The notes beneath the pieces were generated by a model. It was not told the origin of the DNA. It did no database searches and saw only the letters and a program-made list of their open reading frames with translations. A DNA stretch of 64,000 nt from Tridacna crocea (Eukaryota; Mollusca; Bivalvia; Cardiida; Cardiidae), in assembly GCA_943736015.1 (NCBI GenBank), contig OX031063.1:40874672-40938671 (forward strand), read 5' to 3'. Shown in pieces: positions 11,128 through 21,710 of the stretch. Position numbers and translations under genes: made by a program. Numbering within the stretch: position 1 is the stretch's first letter; every line of letters starts with the position of its first letter.

Positions 11128-11345
11128 TTAGCTTCAGGTTCAGGAAATACTGAGAATGTAAACATTGTGGGAATAGGAGAAAATGCTGATAACCAGCATT
11201 TTCTCCTTTTCCCACGATGTTTTCTATCCTGCTGGAAACAAATTCCAAATTTCTAGTTACAGTTATATTGTGGTCTGCAAGTGATTTAAATTTAGACCAG
11301 TCGAAAATTTTATTGTTGTTAAAGACTTCAGTAATTACACACAGA
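11128..11345 (+). mobile_element. M1 MITE, decayed ends
   Basis: An intact hairpin (aacattgtgggaataggaga, tctccttttcccacgatgtt, apex gctgataaccagc) with the right-end block gtggtctgcaagtgatttaa. The left end is diverged. Confidence 0.65.
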
Positions 11346-11449
11346 GAACTGAATATTTTTGTTAAATACATGTATATATATGTACAGAACCGAGTTGTTA
11401 AATAAATAAGGTTTGTTTTATGAATTTCTATCTTTTTATCTTGTCATTC

Positions 11450-11596
11450 TTTTTACCCTATTCCACACAATCCTGAGTTTTAACAACCCCAAGTAGAGAA
11501 GTCTTTTGAAAACACTGTACTCTTTCTAAAACATTGTAGGAAAAGAAAAAAATGTTGGTAACTAGACAGGATGCCTTTGAAGAAAAAGAAGGCTTT
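11450..11596 (+). mobile_element. M1 left-half fragment
   Basis: tattccacacaatcctgagt (left end) is followed by two left arms (gaaaacactgt and aaaacattgtaggaaaag) and stops at the apex gttggtaactag. Confidence 0.5.
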
Positions 11597-11831
11597 TTAA
11601 CCCTTTACAACTCAATGACGACTTTAAACACCCTTGAGGAAGAAGCCTTTGTAAAACACTGCAGGAAAAGGAGAAAATGCTGGGAACCAGCATTTTTCTC
11701 TTTTTCCCACAGTTTTTTCTACCCTATCAGGATCAAATTTCATTATTTGAGTCACACTTAAATTCCTGTCTGCAAATACTTTCAAGTTGGACGAGGTCAA
11801 AACTTTGTCGTCTCGCAAAACACAGAGTTAA
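11597..11831 (+). mobile_element. M1 MITE
   Basis: TTAA at both ends (TTAACCCTTTACAACTCAATG, acagagTTAA). Hairpin aaaacactgcaggaaaagga / tctttttcccacagtttttt with apex gctgggaaccagc. Confidence 0.8.
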
Positions 11832-12010
11832 AACATTGAAGGTTTTTGGAAACATTGTGGGAAAAGAAGAAAATGCTGGTGACCAGAAGAGAAGTCTGTC
11901 AGAAAAAGAGACGGCTTTTGAAAACATTGTTGGAAAAGAAGAAAACGCTTGTGACCAGAAAAGGAGAATTCTTCTGAGAAATCAACAGCTTTTGAAAACA
12001 TTGTGGGAAA
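11832..12010 (+). repeat. Tandem run of M1 left arms
   Basis: The left arm gaaacattgtgggaaaagaag occurs three times in a row at about 11850, 11920 and 11995, each followed by a gaccagaa-type remnant instead of the right arm. A similar run is seen at 19940-20090. It could come from repeated breakage at the hairpin. Confidence 0.6.
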
Positions 12011-12300
12011 AGATGAAAATGCTCTGTAGCTCAGCTGGTAACAACATTTGAGCAAACATGTTGCTGGTACAAATCTCCAGCTTGTCAATTTCTCTCAGAG
12101 AATTTTTGGTAGTCATTGTAACAGGATACATTCCTATCTTGCTTCTGAATAACCTGTGTATGATGCCCTAGATGGTTATGTGGGAAAGCAGCCAATGGTT
12201 TGGGAAGAACATAGAGAGAAATGCTGGAAAAGAAATACTAGGAAAGCATGGATAGGTGAAGTGGCTGCAGCTGTGATATCATTAAAAGTATTTTATTATA
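12010..12300 (+). mobile_element. tRNA-derived SINE
   Basis: A box gtagctcagctggtaacaac, B box ggtacaaatctccagc, body with atggttatgtgggaaagcag, atgcatgg-type gaaagcatggataggtg, and a tail near attaaaagtattttatt. Shares its body with 19020-19238. Similar 3' parts are common in molluscan SINEs (recollection). Confidence 0.7.
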
Positions 12301-12302
12301 TC

Positions 12303-12535
12303 AACTCTTAGGCTGCTTAGTGCAACTCAAGGACTTTTGCAGACAGTGTTGATCAAGATCAGATTGCACAGAACATATAGTCTGATCTTTGATCTACACT
12401 GTCCAATAAGGGGATATTTTATCCTGAAAAAAAAAACTTTGAAATAGCCAAATTTTGGTTTTTACTATCAGTTTTGAAGGTTTCATCTCAGTTACTTAGT
12501 AGGATAAGAGTTGAATTTTAAACGAACAAATCTAC
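12303..12535 (+). mobile_element. GATC-rich palindromic MITE (M2), copy b
   Basis: Hairpin 12342-12412: gtgttgatcaagatcag, attgcacagaac, tctgatctttgatctacac. The tail tttttactatcagttttgaa matches 2440-2460. Terminal TTAA is decayed. Confidence 0.65.
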
Positions 12536-12609
12536 CAGACTATAAAAGTTCTGTACTATTTAGTATTTATAACATTTACAGATAGAATTTGATCAAAAGT
12601 TTCTCAAAA

Positions 12610-12750
12610 GAGACTTTGCAAAGGATATGAAATTATTGTGGCAAACGGAAAATAGCATGTAACCAGCAATTTTCCTCAAGATTCTCATTATGTTTTCCAA
12701 AAGCCTAAACGGTGTCCCTAAGTATCGGGACTGTCTTGTAAAGGGTTAAA
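12610..12750 (+). mobile_element. Decayed M1 MITE
   Basis: gaaattattgtggcaaacgg, gcatgtaaccagcaattttc, and an end gtcttgtaaagggttaa with intact TTAA at about 12746. Confidence 0.5.
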
Positions 12751-13400
12751 TTCCATGAGAATTATTTGATTGAAATGTATAAGAAAGAGTCATATACAAG
12801 CATACTGTTTGACAAAATTTGTCATCGATTTAAATAAGCAACGGTGTAGTCTGCATAATTATGTGCAAATATGATTTTCCTTGTGTAATATATGACGAAA
12901 AAAATAGATAAATTGCCGTTTTTCTGAATTAGATACAGTTTAATTACAATATCGAATTATATCTTTTATCAATCAACCCAGTAAATGATGCCCATAGACA
13001 CGTGCTGCAAAACTATCGCAGCCGGGATTTTTTTAAAAAAATTATGGTCTAGGGGAGAAAACTCGTACTGTCTAGGAGTAAGAGTAAAGCAAGAGTAGCC
13101 TCCCTTATAATGATCTGCCCTTCATCATCTCTCCTAGACGCTTGACGGATCAAAGTACTAAACACTAGGGAAAAAGCTAGGTGACGTGCATGTAACGATT
13201 TCAATCTGTTTTTGATGAAGATTTCAATTAATTTTAACAAAAGAGTGTCATTGATATTGATTTTAATACAAAACACTAGAATATAAGTTTTAAATAAGAT
13301 TGTTTCCTGCTTTTTCTACTTAAAATTCGAATGGAATCACCGAGAAAGGTTTGAATCTTTGAAAATCGCCATTTGCAAAGGTATGAAGCTTGCACACGGC
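12751..13400. other. No gene recognised
   Basis: AT-rich DNA without shared repeats that I can see; only short frames (for example 13049-13276 minus) with no family signature. Confidence 0.55.
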
Positions 13401-13912
13401 ATAGTTTTAAATGACGCTTCACAGAATGTACGATCTGATTCTGAGTCTACACAGTTTACTTGTTTCGTAAACCTTTCAGTGCAAAATAAATAAACTTAAA
13501 TTCCAGCTGACGGCTATAAATACAATCTATTGAAACTTACAGAGATTTTGATTGTGTAGGCTTGACTGCATCAGCGGACGGCATAGATCAAAGATCAGGC
13601 TTCACGTTCTGTGCACGTTCTGTGCAGTCGGATCTTGATCAATACCGTCCGCAAAAGTCTCTGCTTTCGCCTAAGGCGCCGAAAGGTCTAAGCCTATTTG
13701 GATAGAGTTAAAATCTTTACAAGATAGATCTAGAGCACTCTAGTTCCGGTAAACTGTTTGTTCAAATCGTCGACAGAGGTTCGATGTCTAAGGCGCGTAA
13801 AAACGAAAAATTCAAAGTGCCATATATAACAAAAGTTGCTTTTGTGGTCTGTGTAGATAATGATCAGACTGCACAGAACGTTCAATCTGATCTTTGATCT
13901 GCAGCGTCCACT
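13401..13912. mobile_element. Cluster of M2 hairpins
   Basis: Three copies: a partial one at 13405-13465 (acgatctgattctgagtcta); 13573-13653 (ggacggcatagatcaaag, a duplicated cacgttctgtg centre, gtcggatcttgatcaatacc); and 13846-13911 (gtgtagataatgatcagact, ctgatctttgatctgcagc). They are closely spaced and differ in arm sequence. Confidence 0.65.
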
Positions 13913-14209
13913 TTCCTCAGACTTTCTGGACAATTTTATGCAATTTTAAAACGTACCTTAATTGTTCGGAAAGTTTTTTTAGACTGAAGTTATATCTCTT
14001 GTTTATTTGGCGCTCTATGGGTTTGTAACGGGAATGGTTTGATATTCATTGAGATTTATTTTAACGAAACATCATCTTCCTACATAAGCCGATTTATGTT
14101 TTGAAGTTGAGCTATAAAATGACCTTCTATATTTACCGATATTTGGCGATATCGTTTTTGAATGAAAACATATAACTTTTTGTTTGTATAAGTTTGCATT
14201 TAGTTATTG

Positions 14210-15000
14210 TAGTGGTTATCATTAACTCATTAATTTCATTTACTGAACATCTATTACCTCAATGATAGCTGTTACCAAATGTTGCATTTTTATTGCAGCG
14301 CATTGTTACATTGAATTCCAAATTCAAATATTGGCGGTTATAATTAACATGAAATAAACGGGAGACTACCTGCCGCCTGTTAAGAAAAATAATAAGTTGA
14401 CCATTTTTTTCTTTTTTCTGTCTGGTGGCATGTCGTTTTTAGAACGGTTAAAATTAACAATTTGACCATATGAACTGATTGAAATTCGTTACACCTAGGC
14501 TAGATGAGAAATAATCGTATGTTAAACGGATCGTCTCTACAGACGTTACCGTGTTTATTCGTCCTCGGTTTTATGCTTGCTCTTGGCTAGCATTTTTTGT
14601 AAGGTGCACAGGCATATAAGGACCAGAGACAGGAAGAGGAGGTTCCATGTCCCGCCTTCTGCACATACAATGCACATACTGTAGCCGCAGTAATTTAGCA
14701 CCTCCGGAAGCAGCTAAAGCGAGGTTTTGGGCGGAGTCTTTGTTTTGTAGGCGTACCATCCAATGGTATGCACGTACTCACGACGTGAAGCAGTTAGAAA
14801 TAAGCCCTTTCCTCTCCAATAAGGGAGGCAACTGTAGCATTACTACTTAAAAAAATTTGTACGAGTTGTTTCCCTTTGACCATTAGTCGTTCATCATTCT
14901 CTTGCAAGACTCTTATATTTTGAAACCGTATCAGCCCGGAACAAAAAGCGAACCAAAGTGGAGATAAATGGACGAAAATAAGCGATAGTAGCAAAAATTA
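14210..15000. repeat. Dispersed duplicate segment R2, copy 2
   Basis: Partner of 3640-4400, same orientation, about 10.5 kb apart. A tail of the first copy (4640-4790) reappears at 16640-16780. Confidence 0.65.
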
Positions 15001-16639
15001 AACAAATTAATGAGAAAAAGCAACGTAAATTGGTGTTACAAACAAAAATTGATGCGAAAAGAACAAACCGGAAATAGCAAATAAGCTTGGTAGAGACAAC
15101 AACATTATGTACAACATACGCTTTATTTCACCCAGTAATGACAAACATTATACATGGGGTGAAGAAAATACACAAAAATTATCAGTGTGGTCTTAGAACA
15201 GAAAAGATCTATAATAATATACAACAGGAGAACAGATTACCGAATATAATTGTCGATAGAGGAAGAGTGAGCTATGAGAAAAAGAGAAGAAAAGAAAAAA
15301 AAAGATGAGAAGGGGGAATTTCAGAGAGCGATATGGTCGAATGAAATGTGGCCGTTCATTCGTGCTACTAGCGGGATCACGAGAATATTGCAACATTATC
15401 GGGCGGATTAGCCTACCGCAATGTCACAATAGCCACGAGATTCATCGAGTTGACCTTCCATTTCTGCTTTGCACACGCAGATGAGCAAAATAGACGATTT
15501 GTCCTGTTTGACACTGGCATACAAATAAGTGACATTTTTATACAATCGGGATGGAATGCATGCATAAAATGAGAGCAAAGGTATGTATACATAAATAGAA
15601 TTTTCAATCCCTAAATAACGTGAATTTTAATATAGATATAGGACTAGCCTATTGCTTTTAATTATTTAAGACTGCTCATAGCCGGCAAGTAGATCTAGTG
15701 CAGGTCTGAATAGGCCCCATGTAGGACTCATTCTGGTCTGCAATGCCCGCCGGATATCCGAAGCTGTTCTTTTGTTTAGGATAATCATTTGTAACTTTTT
15801 GCAAACAATAAGTAACTGACTATTTACAGGGCTGTACCAGTTGATTAACGGGACTTAAAACATGTTTACGTTTATGATAACAGTTCCTTTTTTTTTCAGT
15901 TCACATACGGTAGATAAAGCATGGGGTGATTCTTGATCAAAAAGAATGGCATAAGATCAGACTATTCGAGTGTATTTGTCAAAACAGCAGCACGAGGGCT
16001 CCAGGTTTGATCATTTTTACTAGTATGAGATAGTGATACATGGTTAGGTCTTGGAAATACAGGTAAGTATAATACTAAACTTGTCATAGAAAAAATACAA
16101 ATAACGAATCATGGTAATGAACAAATATGAAATACAAAATTATTTACAGAGAATTGTAAGGGGAAGCACAAAGTCATACTGCAAGGAGATAGCCCGATAT
16201 TTTGCCAACCATTTGCCTTGCCAAACGGCGGCCTGTGTGCAGATGCCCAACATCATTTTTCGTGTAGATGGAGATCGGACTCTGATATGAAGACCAGTGT
16301 TCTGTCATTCCTTTACCAGCTAATTTCTATTCACTCTGCATAGATTAACATGAATTGGTATCTATCATTATTGCAAAATGTATGTCGAAGTATGTGACCG
16401 ATTTGGTGGATACAGAAGCATACGTGTAATGGTAAATTACGCGGTATGTAACCGGAAAGATAATTATGTAAACAGTACGGCATTATGACAGTGTGTCAGA
16501 CTATAAGACTGCAAAACTGCAAGAGAAGATATGGCACTATTTCCATGATTTCTTTACGATTCTACGGGCGCCAATGGTTGGAAGTCGCATGTTTCTTTTT
16601 TTTTTTTCTTAAACTAAACACTTGTATATCTTTGCATAT
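15001..16639. other. No gene recognised; extra DNA in R2 copy 2
   Basis: Compared with R2 copy 1 this stretch is additional. It holds an A/G-rich run at 15265-15310 and low-complexity pieces, and I see no TIR, SINE box pair or protein similarity. Confidence 0.45.
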
Positions 16640-16780
16640 TAACCATATCAAAGACAATAAAGCAGTAAACATGAACGAGATTCATATGTTCAGTATCCGG
16701 ATGTAGATAAATTCGGATAAAAGTTTGAATTGAGAGAAAAATTTGAAATATATTCAACACAATACTTTAAGTGAGTTGAA
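16640..16780. repeat. R2 copy 2, distal part
   Basis: ttcagtatccggatgtagat and attcggataaaagttt match 4690-4730. Confidence 0.5.
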
Positions 16781-16854
16781 AAAAAAAATAAAGAAAATAA
16801 CATAATTGAGAGAGTTTAGCATAAATACAGATGTAAAAACTTGTATCTATCGAA

Positions 16855-16975
16855 TGGCAGTCATTTGAACACCCAGTAATTTCGACACCCAGTCATTTCG
16901 ACACATTTTGGTCATTTCGATTCCCGGTGGAAAAATGTTTGCAAACTTTGGTCATATCGACACCTCATTTTTTAG
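16855..16975 (+). repeat. Short tandem words (tcatttcgacac)
   Basis: cagtaatttcgacaccc, cagtcatttcgacac, ggtcatttcgattcccgg and ggtcatatcgacacctc recur at about 18-50 bp spacing. The style matches the word-rich ends of the TIR elements at 34991 and 36746; a partner end was not found. Confidence 0.5.
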
Positions 16976-17389
16976 AGCACTTTTTAAACTCGACTTGTTA
17001 TTATCAAGTTACTTTAATTTCTTTTAAAGATGTCAAATCATTATAATTTTGTGTTGGTGTTTGACCAAACATGATTTTAAATAACTTTATTCAAGGGTAA
17101 TTACTCCGAGTATGGGTATATTTGTACAATTTTCTGTATTCTACTCAGCCTTTTATAAAGAGATTAATATGTAGTATAATATTTATCACACCTTCACCTG
17201 TCTTTAACTGTGTTTGACTTCACATTTTTATTGATCAGAATAAATCATATTTAATGAAAATCCTACAAAATATAACAAATGCCAAGACTAGACCTCTTAA
17301 AAAAACGTTTAAGAAAACATATATCCTTCACACGTTCAAGATAAAAATGTATCTACATACAGTACGTCCATTTTACCAAATCTGTAATT

Positions 17390-17525
17390 TACAGAAACCC
17401 TGAAAAAGAAGCCTTTTGAAAACATTTTGGGAAAAGGAGAAGATGCTGGTAACTACAGACTACTTCTATATAAATTACCAAAACAATGAGAGATTTTTGT
17501 AACCCCCCCCCAAAAAAAAAAACAA
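17390..17525 (+). mobile_element. M1 left half, broken at the apex
   Basis: aaccctgaaaaagaagcctt, aaacattttgggaaaaggag and apex gctggtaacta, then unrelated DNA and a C/A run at about 17503-17523. The right arm is absent. Confidence 0.6.
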
Positions 17526-17809
17526 ATGTTTTCTGGGGTATACTGGAATCATCCTGTTTGTCTGTGTCTCTGTTTGTGTGTCTGTCCATCTGTGTACAAA
17601 ATACCAGCAATTTTGTGTCCCAAACTCATACAGTTTTCCTTCAACTGTATTGAAACTTTGCACATATATTAATCATTATATGGAAGATTTGCAATATGCC
17701 TTTTTTAAGTGTCAACTCTTCCTGGTTGAAGAATTATCTCCCCTTTAACTTGACACTCTTTTCTGTCAAAGGGCTGGTAGAGGTATTAAGTCACATTAAG
17801 TGACAGCTC

Positions 17810-18030
17810 TAGTTTGACTTCCTGGAATAAAAAGGAATTGCAGACAACAAATGAAATGTAGTTCAAAGCATGAGATTTGTCTTTGACAGAGTCGAAAACA
17901 TATTGGGAATGTAGTTCAAAAACAGGTGTAGTGTTTGATAGAAAAAAAAAAACACATTTGTCAGAAAAAGAGAAAATGCTAGTTCCCAATATTTTCTCAT
18001 TTCCACATTATTTTCAAAATACATTTTCCT
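17810..18030 (-). mobile_element. Decayed M1 MITE
   Basis: ggaattgcagacaacaaatg (right-end block), gagtcgaaaacatattggg, then cagaaaaagagaaaatgcta and tattttctcatttccacatt. Confidence 0.5.
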
Positions 18031-18238
18031 AGAGGTAAACAAGGGTTAATGAATTTTTTTCTTTCCATCTTTGTAGTGTAAATATGGAAGTGAGGTGCAA
18101 AATGCAGAAACTGGTTTACCTGGATGGAGAAGAGAGAAATCACCAAGCATGAGACAAAAAACCTTAATATTTTTGGGGAAGAAGTTGTGAAGTTTTTAAT
18201 ATAAAAATAGGGCAAGAGTCTTCCACCATCCACACTCA

Positions 18239-18560
18239 GTGGTTTTTTTGAAAAACAAAGAGAAATGGACCAGTGGTTCCAAAGATTACAGGGTTCAGAC
18301 TAGCACACCAAAACACATGAGCCTGGATGAGAACGCTACCATTCCAGACCGGAAGAACCAGCATCGTTGGTACTCAGACTTAAGTTCAAGAAATATCACT
18401 GTAAGTGATAATATGCTTGTCAAAAAGGTGAAGAAACTCGGCTGTGAGCTGGGGATTCAGGATTTATCTTATTCCAATGGATGGCCGGCCGAATTTAAGA
18501 AATGCCATAGCATTGCAGCATGCAAACCTAAATGTAAGAATGTTTCAAGTCCAACCCAAG
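18239..18560 (+). pseudogene. Relic of Tigger/CENP-B-type transposase, DNA-binding part
   Basis: The frame contains W-x2-DLSSRNITVSDNMLVKK, then KLGCELGIQDLSYSNGW and FKKCHSI. This pattern of charged helix, ELGI, an SNGW motif and a final RFKxRH-like turn is characteristic of the second helix-turn-helix of CENP-B and Tigger/pogo transposases (family knowledge). Only about 100 codons remain. There is no DDE catalytic domain, and the frame runs into an M1 MITE at 18573. It is probably a dead transposon piece rather than a host gene. A more eroded relative is at 6745-6970. Confidence 0.6.
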
Positions 18561-18572
18561 TTTTTACTGGTT

Positions 18573-18800
18573 TTAACCCATTACCACACAATCCACACTT
18601 TTGACAACCCTGAGAAGAAGCCTTTGGAACATATTGTGGAAAAAGGAGAAAATGCTGGTAACCAGCATTTTCTCCTTTTCTCACAGCGTTTTCAACTCTT
18701 CACAAAACAAGTTTCAAATTTTGAGTCACTTTTATCTTGTCGCCTGCAAATGCTTTTGATTTTGACAAACCTAATATATTGTCGTTTGGTAATGAGTTAA
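18573..18800 (+). mobile_element. M1 MITE (CATTACCACAC end type)
   Basis: TTAACCCATTACCACACAATCC to TTTGGTAATGAGTTAA, TTAA at both ends. Hairpin aacatattgtggaaaaagga / ctccttttctcacagcgttt. Confidence 0.85.
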
Positions 18801-19018
18801 TTCTTTATCTCGACCAAATTCCTGTTGAATTTTTTTTTCACCAGCATTTTCTCCTTTTCTCACAATGTTTTGTACTCTTTACAAAACAAATTTCAAAGTT
18901 TTAGTCACCTTTATTTTGTCATCTGCAAATGCTTTTGATTTTGACAAACCTAAAATATAGTCGTTTGGTAATGAGTTAACTCTTTATCTCGACCAAATTC
19001 CTGTTTATTTTGTATAAC
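18662..19018 (+). repeat. Tandem duplication of an M1 right half plus flank
   Basis: 18662-18840 and 18841-19018 are near-identical units of 179 bp. Each starts at the hairpin apex (ccagcattttctccttttct) and ends ctttatctcgaccaaattcc. The duplication breakpoint therefore sits on the hairpin tip. Confidence 0.85.
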
Positions 19019-19019
19019 C

Positions 19020-19238
19020 CTTACCTTGATGATAGTCACTGCGATAGGATTAATTCCTAGCCCATCACTGACCATTGTTATGATGATGATCATGTGGGAA
19101 AGTAGCCAGTGGCTTGGACAGAAAATTATGCAAAGTACTGGTAAAAGAAACTACAGGAATGCATGGATAGGTGCACTGGCCACTGCGATATAACTGAAAT
19201 AATGTTGAAAATGGTGTTAAACACCATTCAATCAATTA
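19020..19238 (+). mobile_element. SINE body and tail, head decayed
   Basis: atcatgtgggaaagtagcc, aatgcatggataggtgcac, ctggccactgcgatataact and the 3' end aatgttgaaaatggtgttaa then acaccattcaatcaatt. The 3' end resembles the conserved tail of several molluscan SINEs (recollection). Confidence 0.65.
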
Positions 19239-19465
19239 TTAACCCTTTCCAAATCAATCCTTGGTTTTTATGACGCTGACATAGAATGCTTTTGAAAACA
19301 TTGTGGGAAAAGGAGAAAATGCTGGTAACCTGCATTTCTCCATTTCCCGCAATGTTTTCTACCCTGCTGGAAACAAATCTAATTTTTGAGTTACATTTAT
19401 TTTGTCGTCTGCAAGTGCTTTCAGTTTGGATCAGTCTAAGATTTTATCATTTGTTAAAGAGTTGA
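19239..19465 (+). mobile_element. M1 MITE
   Basis: TTAACCCTTTCCAAATCAATCC left; TTTGTTAAAGAGTTGA right (TTAA mutated). The hairpin right arm has lost a few bases (gcatttctccatttcccgc). Confidence 0.8.
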
Positions 19466-19567
19466 AATGTCAGATTTAGCTGCAGGAACAGTCAAGTTTA
19501 ATGCCAATATGCTCTTTCAACAGGAAAAATGAATATACTGATTTTTTTTTTTGTTTTCATGATTTGT

Positions 19568-19796
19568 TTAACCCTTTCTCAAACAATCCCTGGTTTTTAC
19601 GGCCCTGAGACAGAAGCCTTTTGAAAACATTGTGGGAAAAGGAGAAAATGCTGGTAACCAGCATTTTCTCCTTTTCCCACAATGTTTTCTACTCTTCCTA
19701 AAACAAATTTCAATTTTTGAGTCACATTAATTTTGTTGTCTGCAAATGCTTCCAATTTGGACAAGTCAAAAATTTTGTTGTTTGGTAGAGAGTTAA
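19568..19796 (+). mobile_element. M1 MITE, well preserved
   Basis: Both TTAA ends; hairpin with arms gaaaacattgtgggaaaagg and the exact complement ccttttcccacaatgttttc around gctggtaaccagc. Good reference copy. Confidence 0.9.
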
Positions 19797-19904
19797 TCAA
19801 TTGCCTATTGGAAGATTTTTATAAAATAAGTGTATAAATATGCATAAAACTGAATTTAGAAATAAATAAAGTTTATTTTATTACTTTTTGTCTTTATATT
19901 TCCT

Positions 19905-20240
19905 TTACTAGTTATCATACAATCTCCACTTTTAACTAAACCCAAGAAGGCTATTGAAAACAGTGCAAGTCTTCAAAAACACTGTGGGAAAAGAAGGAAA
20001 TGCAGGTGATGAGAAGAAAAGGCTGATGAGAAAAGAGAAGGCTTTTGAAAATACCGAGTGTTTTGGAAAACATGTTGAGAAAAGAAAAAAATTCTGGTGA
20101 CCAGCATTTTCTCCTTTTCCCACAATGTTTTCTACTTTACAGAAGACAGAAATTATTGTTTGAGCAGTAGTCAATTTGTCTTATATAATTACTTTGAATT
20201 TGGTCCAGTCCATATAATTATTGTTTGTTGTAATGGTAAA
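19905..20240 (+). mobile_element. Composite of M1 arms
   Basis: The left end (tatcatacaatctccacttt) is followed by three left arms at about 19955, 19975 and 20075, then one right arm (ccagcattttctccttttcc) and a diverged right end. Same style as 11832-12010. Confidence 0.55.
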
Positions 20241-20358
20241 TCCTGTTGTAGAGATTTGCTGACAAAGGCTGTATTTTGCTGATGCATGTAAGGGGAGGTC
20301 AAAGCTTTTGCCTGCCTCTCATATTTTATCTGTAAAAAGGAGAAAAAAGATGTTCTGT

Positions 20359-20782
20359 TTAACTCCTTACCACACAATCCCAACTTTTAACCCTTTCCCA
20401 AATAGCAAATTCTGGACCCTTCCAAACCGAAAGAGTTTGTAGACGACAATTTTAGATTAGGGGAAAATTGCAGAAAGCTCTCAAAAAGAGTAGAAAACAC
20501 TGGGAAAAGGAGAAATTGCTCGTTACGAGCAATTTCTCCTTTTCCCAAAGTGTTTTCAAAATACTTTTACTGCAGACACTTAAAAACCAGGGATTGTTAG
20601 GGAAAGGGTTAATGACCAAGAGAAAGAAGCCTTTTGTAAACATTGTGGGAAAAGGAGAAAATGCTGGTAAACAGCATGTTTCTAACCTTCACAAAATAAA
20701 TTTTGAGTCACTTTTATTTTTGTCATCTGAATGTGCTTTCAGTTTTGACCCGTTTGAATTTTGTTGTTTGATAAAGATTTAA
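20359..20782 (+). mobile_element. Outer M1 MITE carrying a nested M1 MITE
   Basis: The outer copy begins TTAACTCCTTACCACACAATCC. It is interrupted at its internal TTAA (20387) and resumes at 20609 with TTAATGACCAAGAGAAAG, the expected continuation seen in intact copies. It ends TTTGATAAAGATTTAA. Its own right hairpin arm is missing after gctggtaaacagcat. Confidence 0.85.
20387..20612 (-). mobile_element. Inner M1 MITE, nested at TTAA
   Basis: A complete reverse-oriented copy (TTAACCCTTTCCCAAATAGC to GGGAAAGGGTTAA) with the ttgctcgttacgagcaa apex variant. TTAA on both sides is the duplicated target inside the outer copy. Confidence 0.88.
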
Positions 20783-20889
20783 TGTCAGGATATTCAGCCA
20801 GCTGCCGGTGTAGCAAGATGTCCAGTTTATGTTGATGTTTCTCTTACCCTTCCCAACCTTCTCAAAGAACAGCTTAGCCCTGCAACTCC

Positions 20890-20985
20890 TTAACCCTTTA
20901 CCAAACAATCCCTGGTTTTTACAACCTTGAGATAGAAGTCTTTTGAAAACATTGTGGGAAAAAGAGAAAATGCTGGTAACCAATT
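20890..20985 (+). mobile_element. M1 left half, broken at the apex
   Basis: TTAACCCTTTACCAAACAATCC through aaacattgtgggaaaaagag to gctggtaacca, then unrelated sequence. The right half is absent. Confidence 0.75.
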
Positions 20986-21185
20986 AACCAAATTATTTTT
21001 GAAGTTTATGAGATTGAAAATATCTGAAACTATCTACCCCCTATGACTTGTAGGCATGTGATGAGAGGATTCACTTCCATCAAAGGAGGAACCACTTCTA
21101 GCGCTTCTCGCCTCTAGGCTTTGCCTATATGCATACTAGCAAAACAAATTTACGACTATCGATCATGCATAGACGACAAATCGAA

Positions 21186-21252
21186 CCCTATGTTGTGAGT
21201 ACCCATTAGAATGGTCTCAATGAGACGATTCTAATGATACCAAAACATAGAG
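21186..21252. repeat. Palindrome P1, copy 2
   Basis: cctatgttgtgagtac, cattagaatggtctcaatg, agacgattctaatg, caaaacatag. Same element as 6674-6740. Confidence 0.7.
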
Positions 21253-21344
21253 TTTGATGGACAATAAGTAATAATTCTAATTTTGAAATCAATATCACTA
21301 CCTCTATCTGAAGCTCTGTAGTATACAGTGGACAAAGGAGAAAA

Positions 21345-21545
21345 TAATTTGAGAGGTCATCAAATCTTTTGAAAAAATTGTGGGAAAAGGAGGAAATGCT
21401 GCTTAACATAATTTTCTCCCTTTCCCACAATGTTTTCTATGTTATAAGAGACAAATTCTATCATTTCAACCACACTCAAATTGTCGTCTGCAATAGCTTT
21501 CAATTTTGACAAGTCTAAAATTCTATTGTGTGGTTAAGAGTTAAT
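21345..21545 (+). mobile_element. M1 MITE, left end lost
   Basis: Hairpin aaaaattgtgggaaaaggag / ctccctttcccacaatgttt, right-end block attgtcgtctgcaatagc and end TGTGGTTAAGAGTTAA with TTAA. Confidence 0.7.
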
Positions 21546-21559
21546 CACTTTTTCGGAGA

Positions 21560-21710
21560 TCTGACGATCTAGTCACCGCAACATCATTCAGTTCTCTTTC
21601 ACCAGTGATCATTACCTTGATGATGGTTAATTGACAATGCAGCCGGTGGCCAAGGCAAATAATTACTGTCCAAAGTACTAGTAAAAAAATCCTGAATAGT
21701 ATTGAAAAGC
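21560..21710 (+). mobile_element. SINE body remnant
   Basis: gatcattaccttgatgatgg, gcagccggtggccaagg and ccaaagtactagtaaaaaa follow the same order as 19030-19150. Confidence 0.45.
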
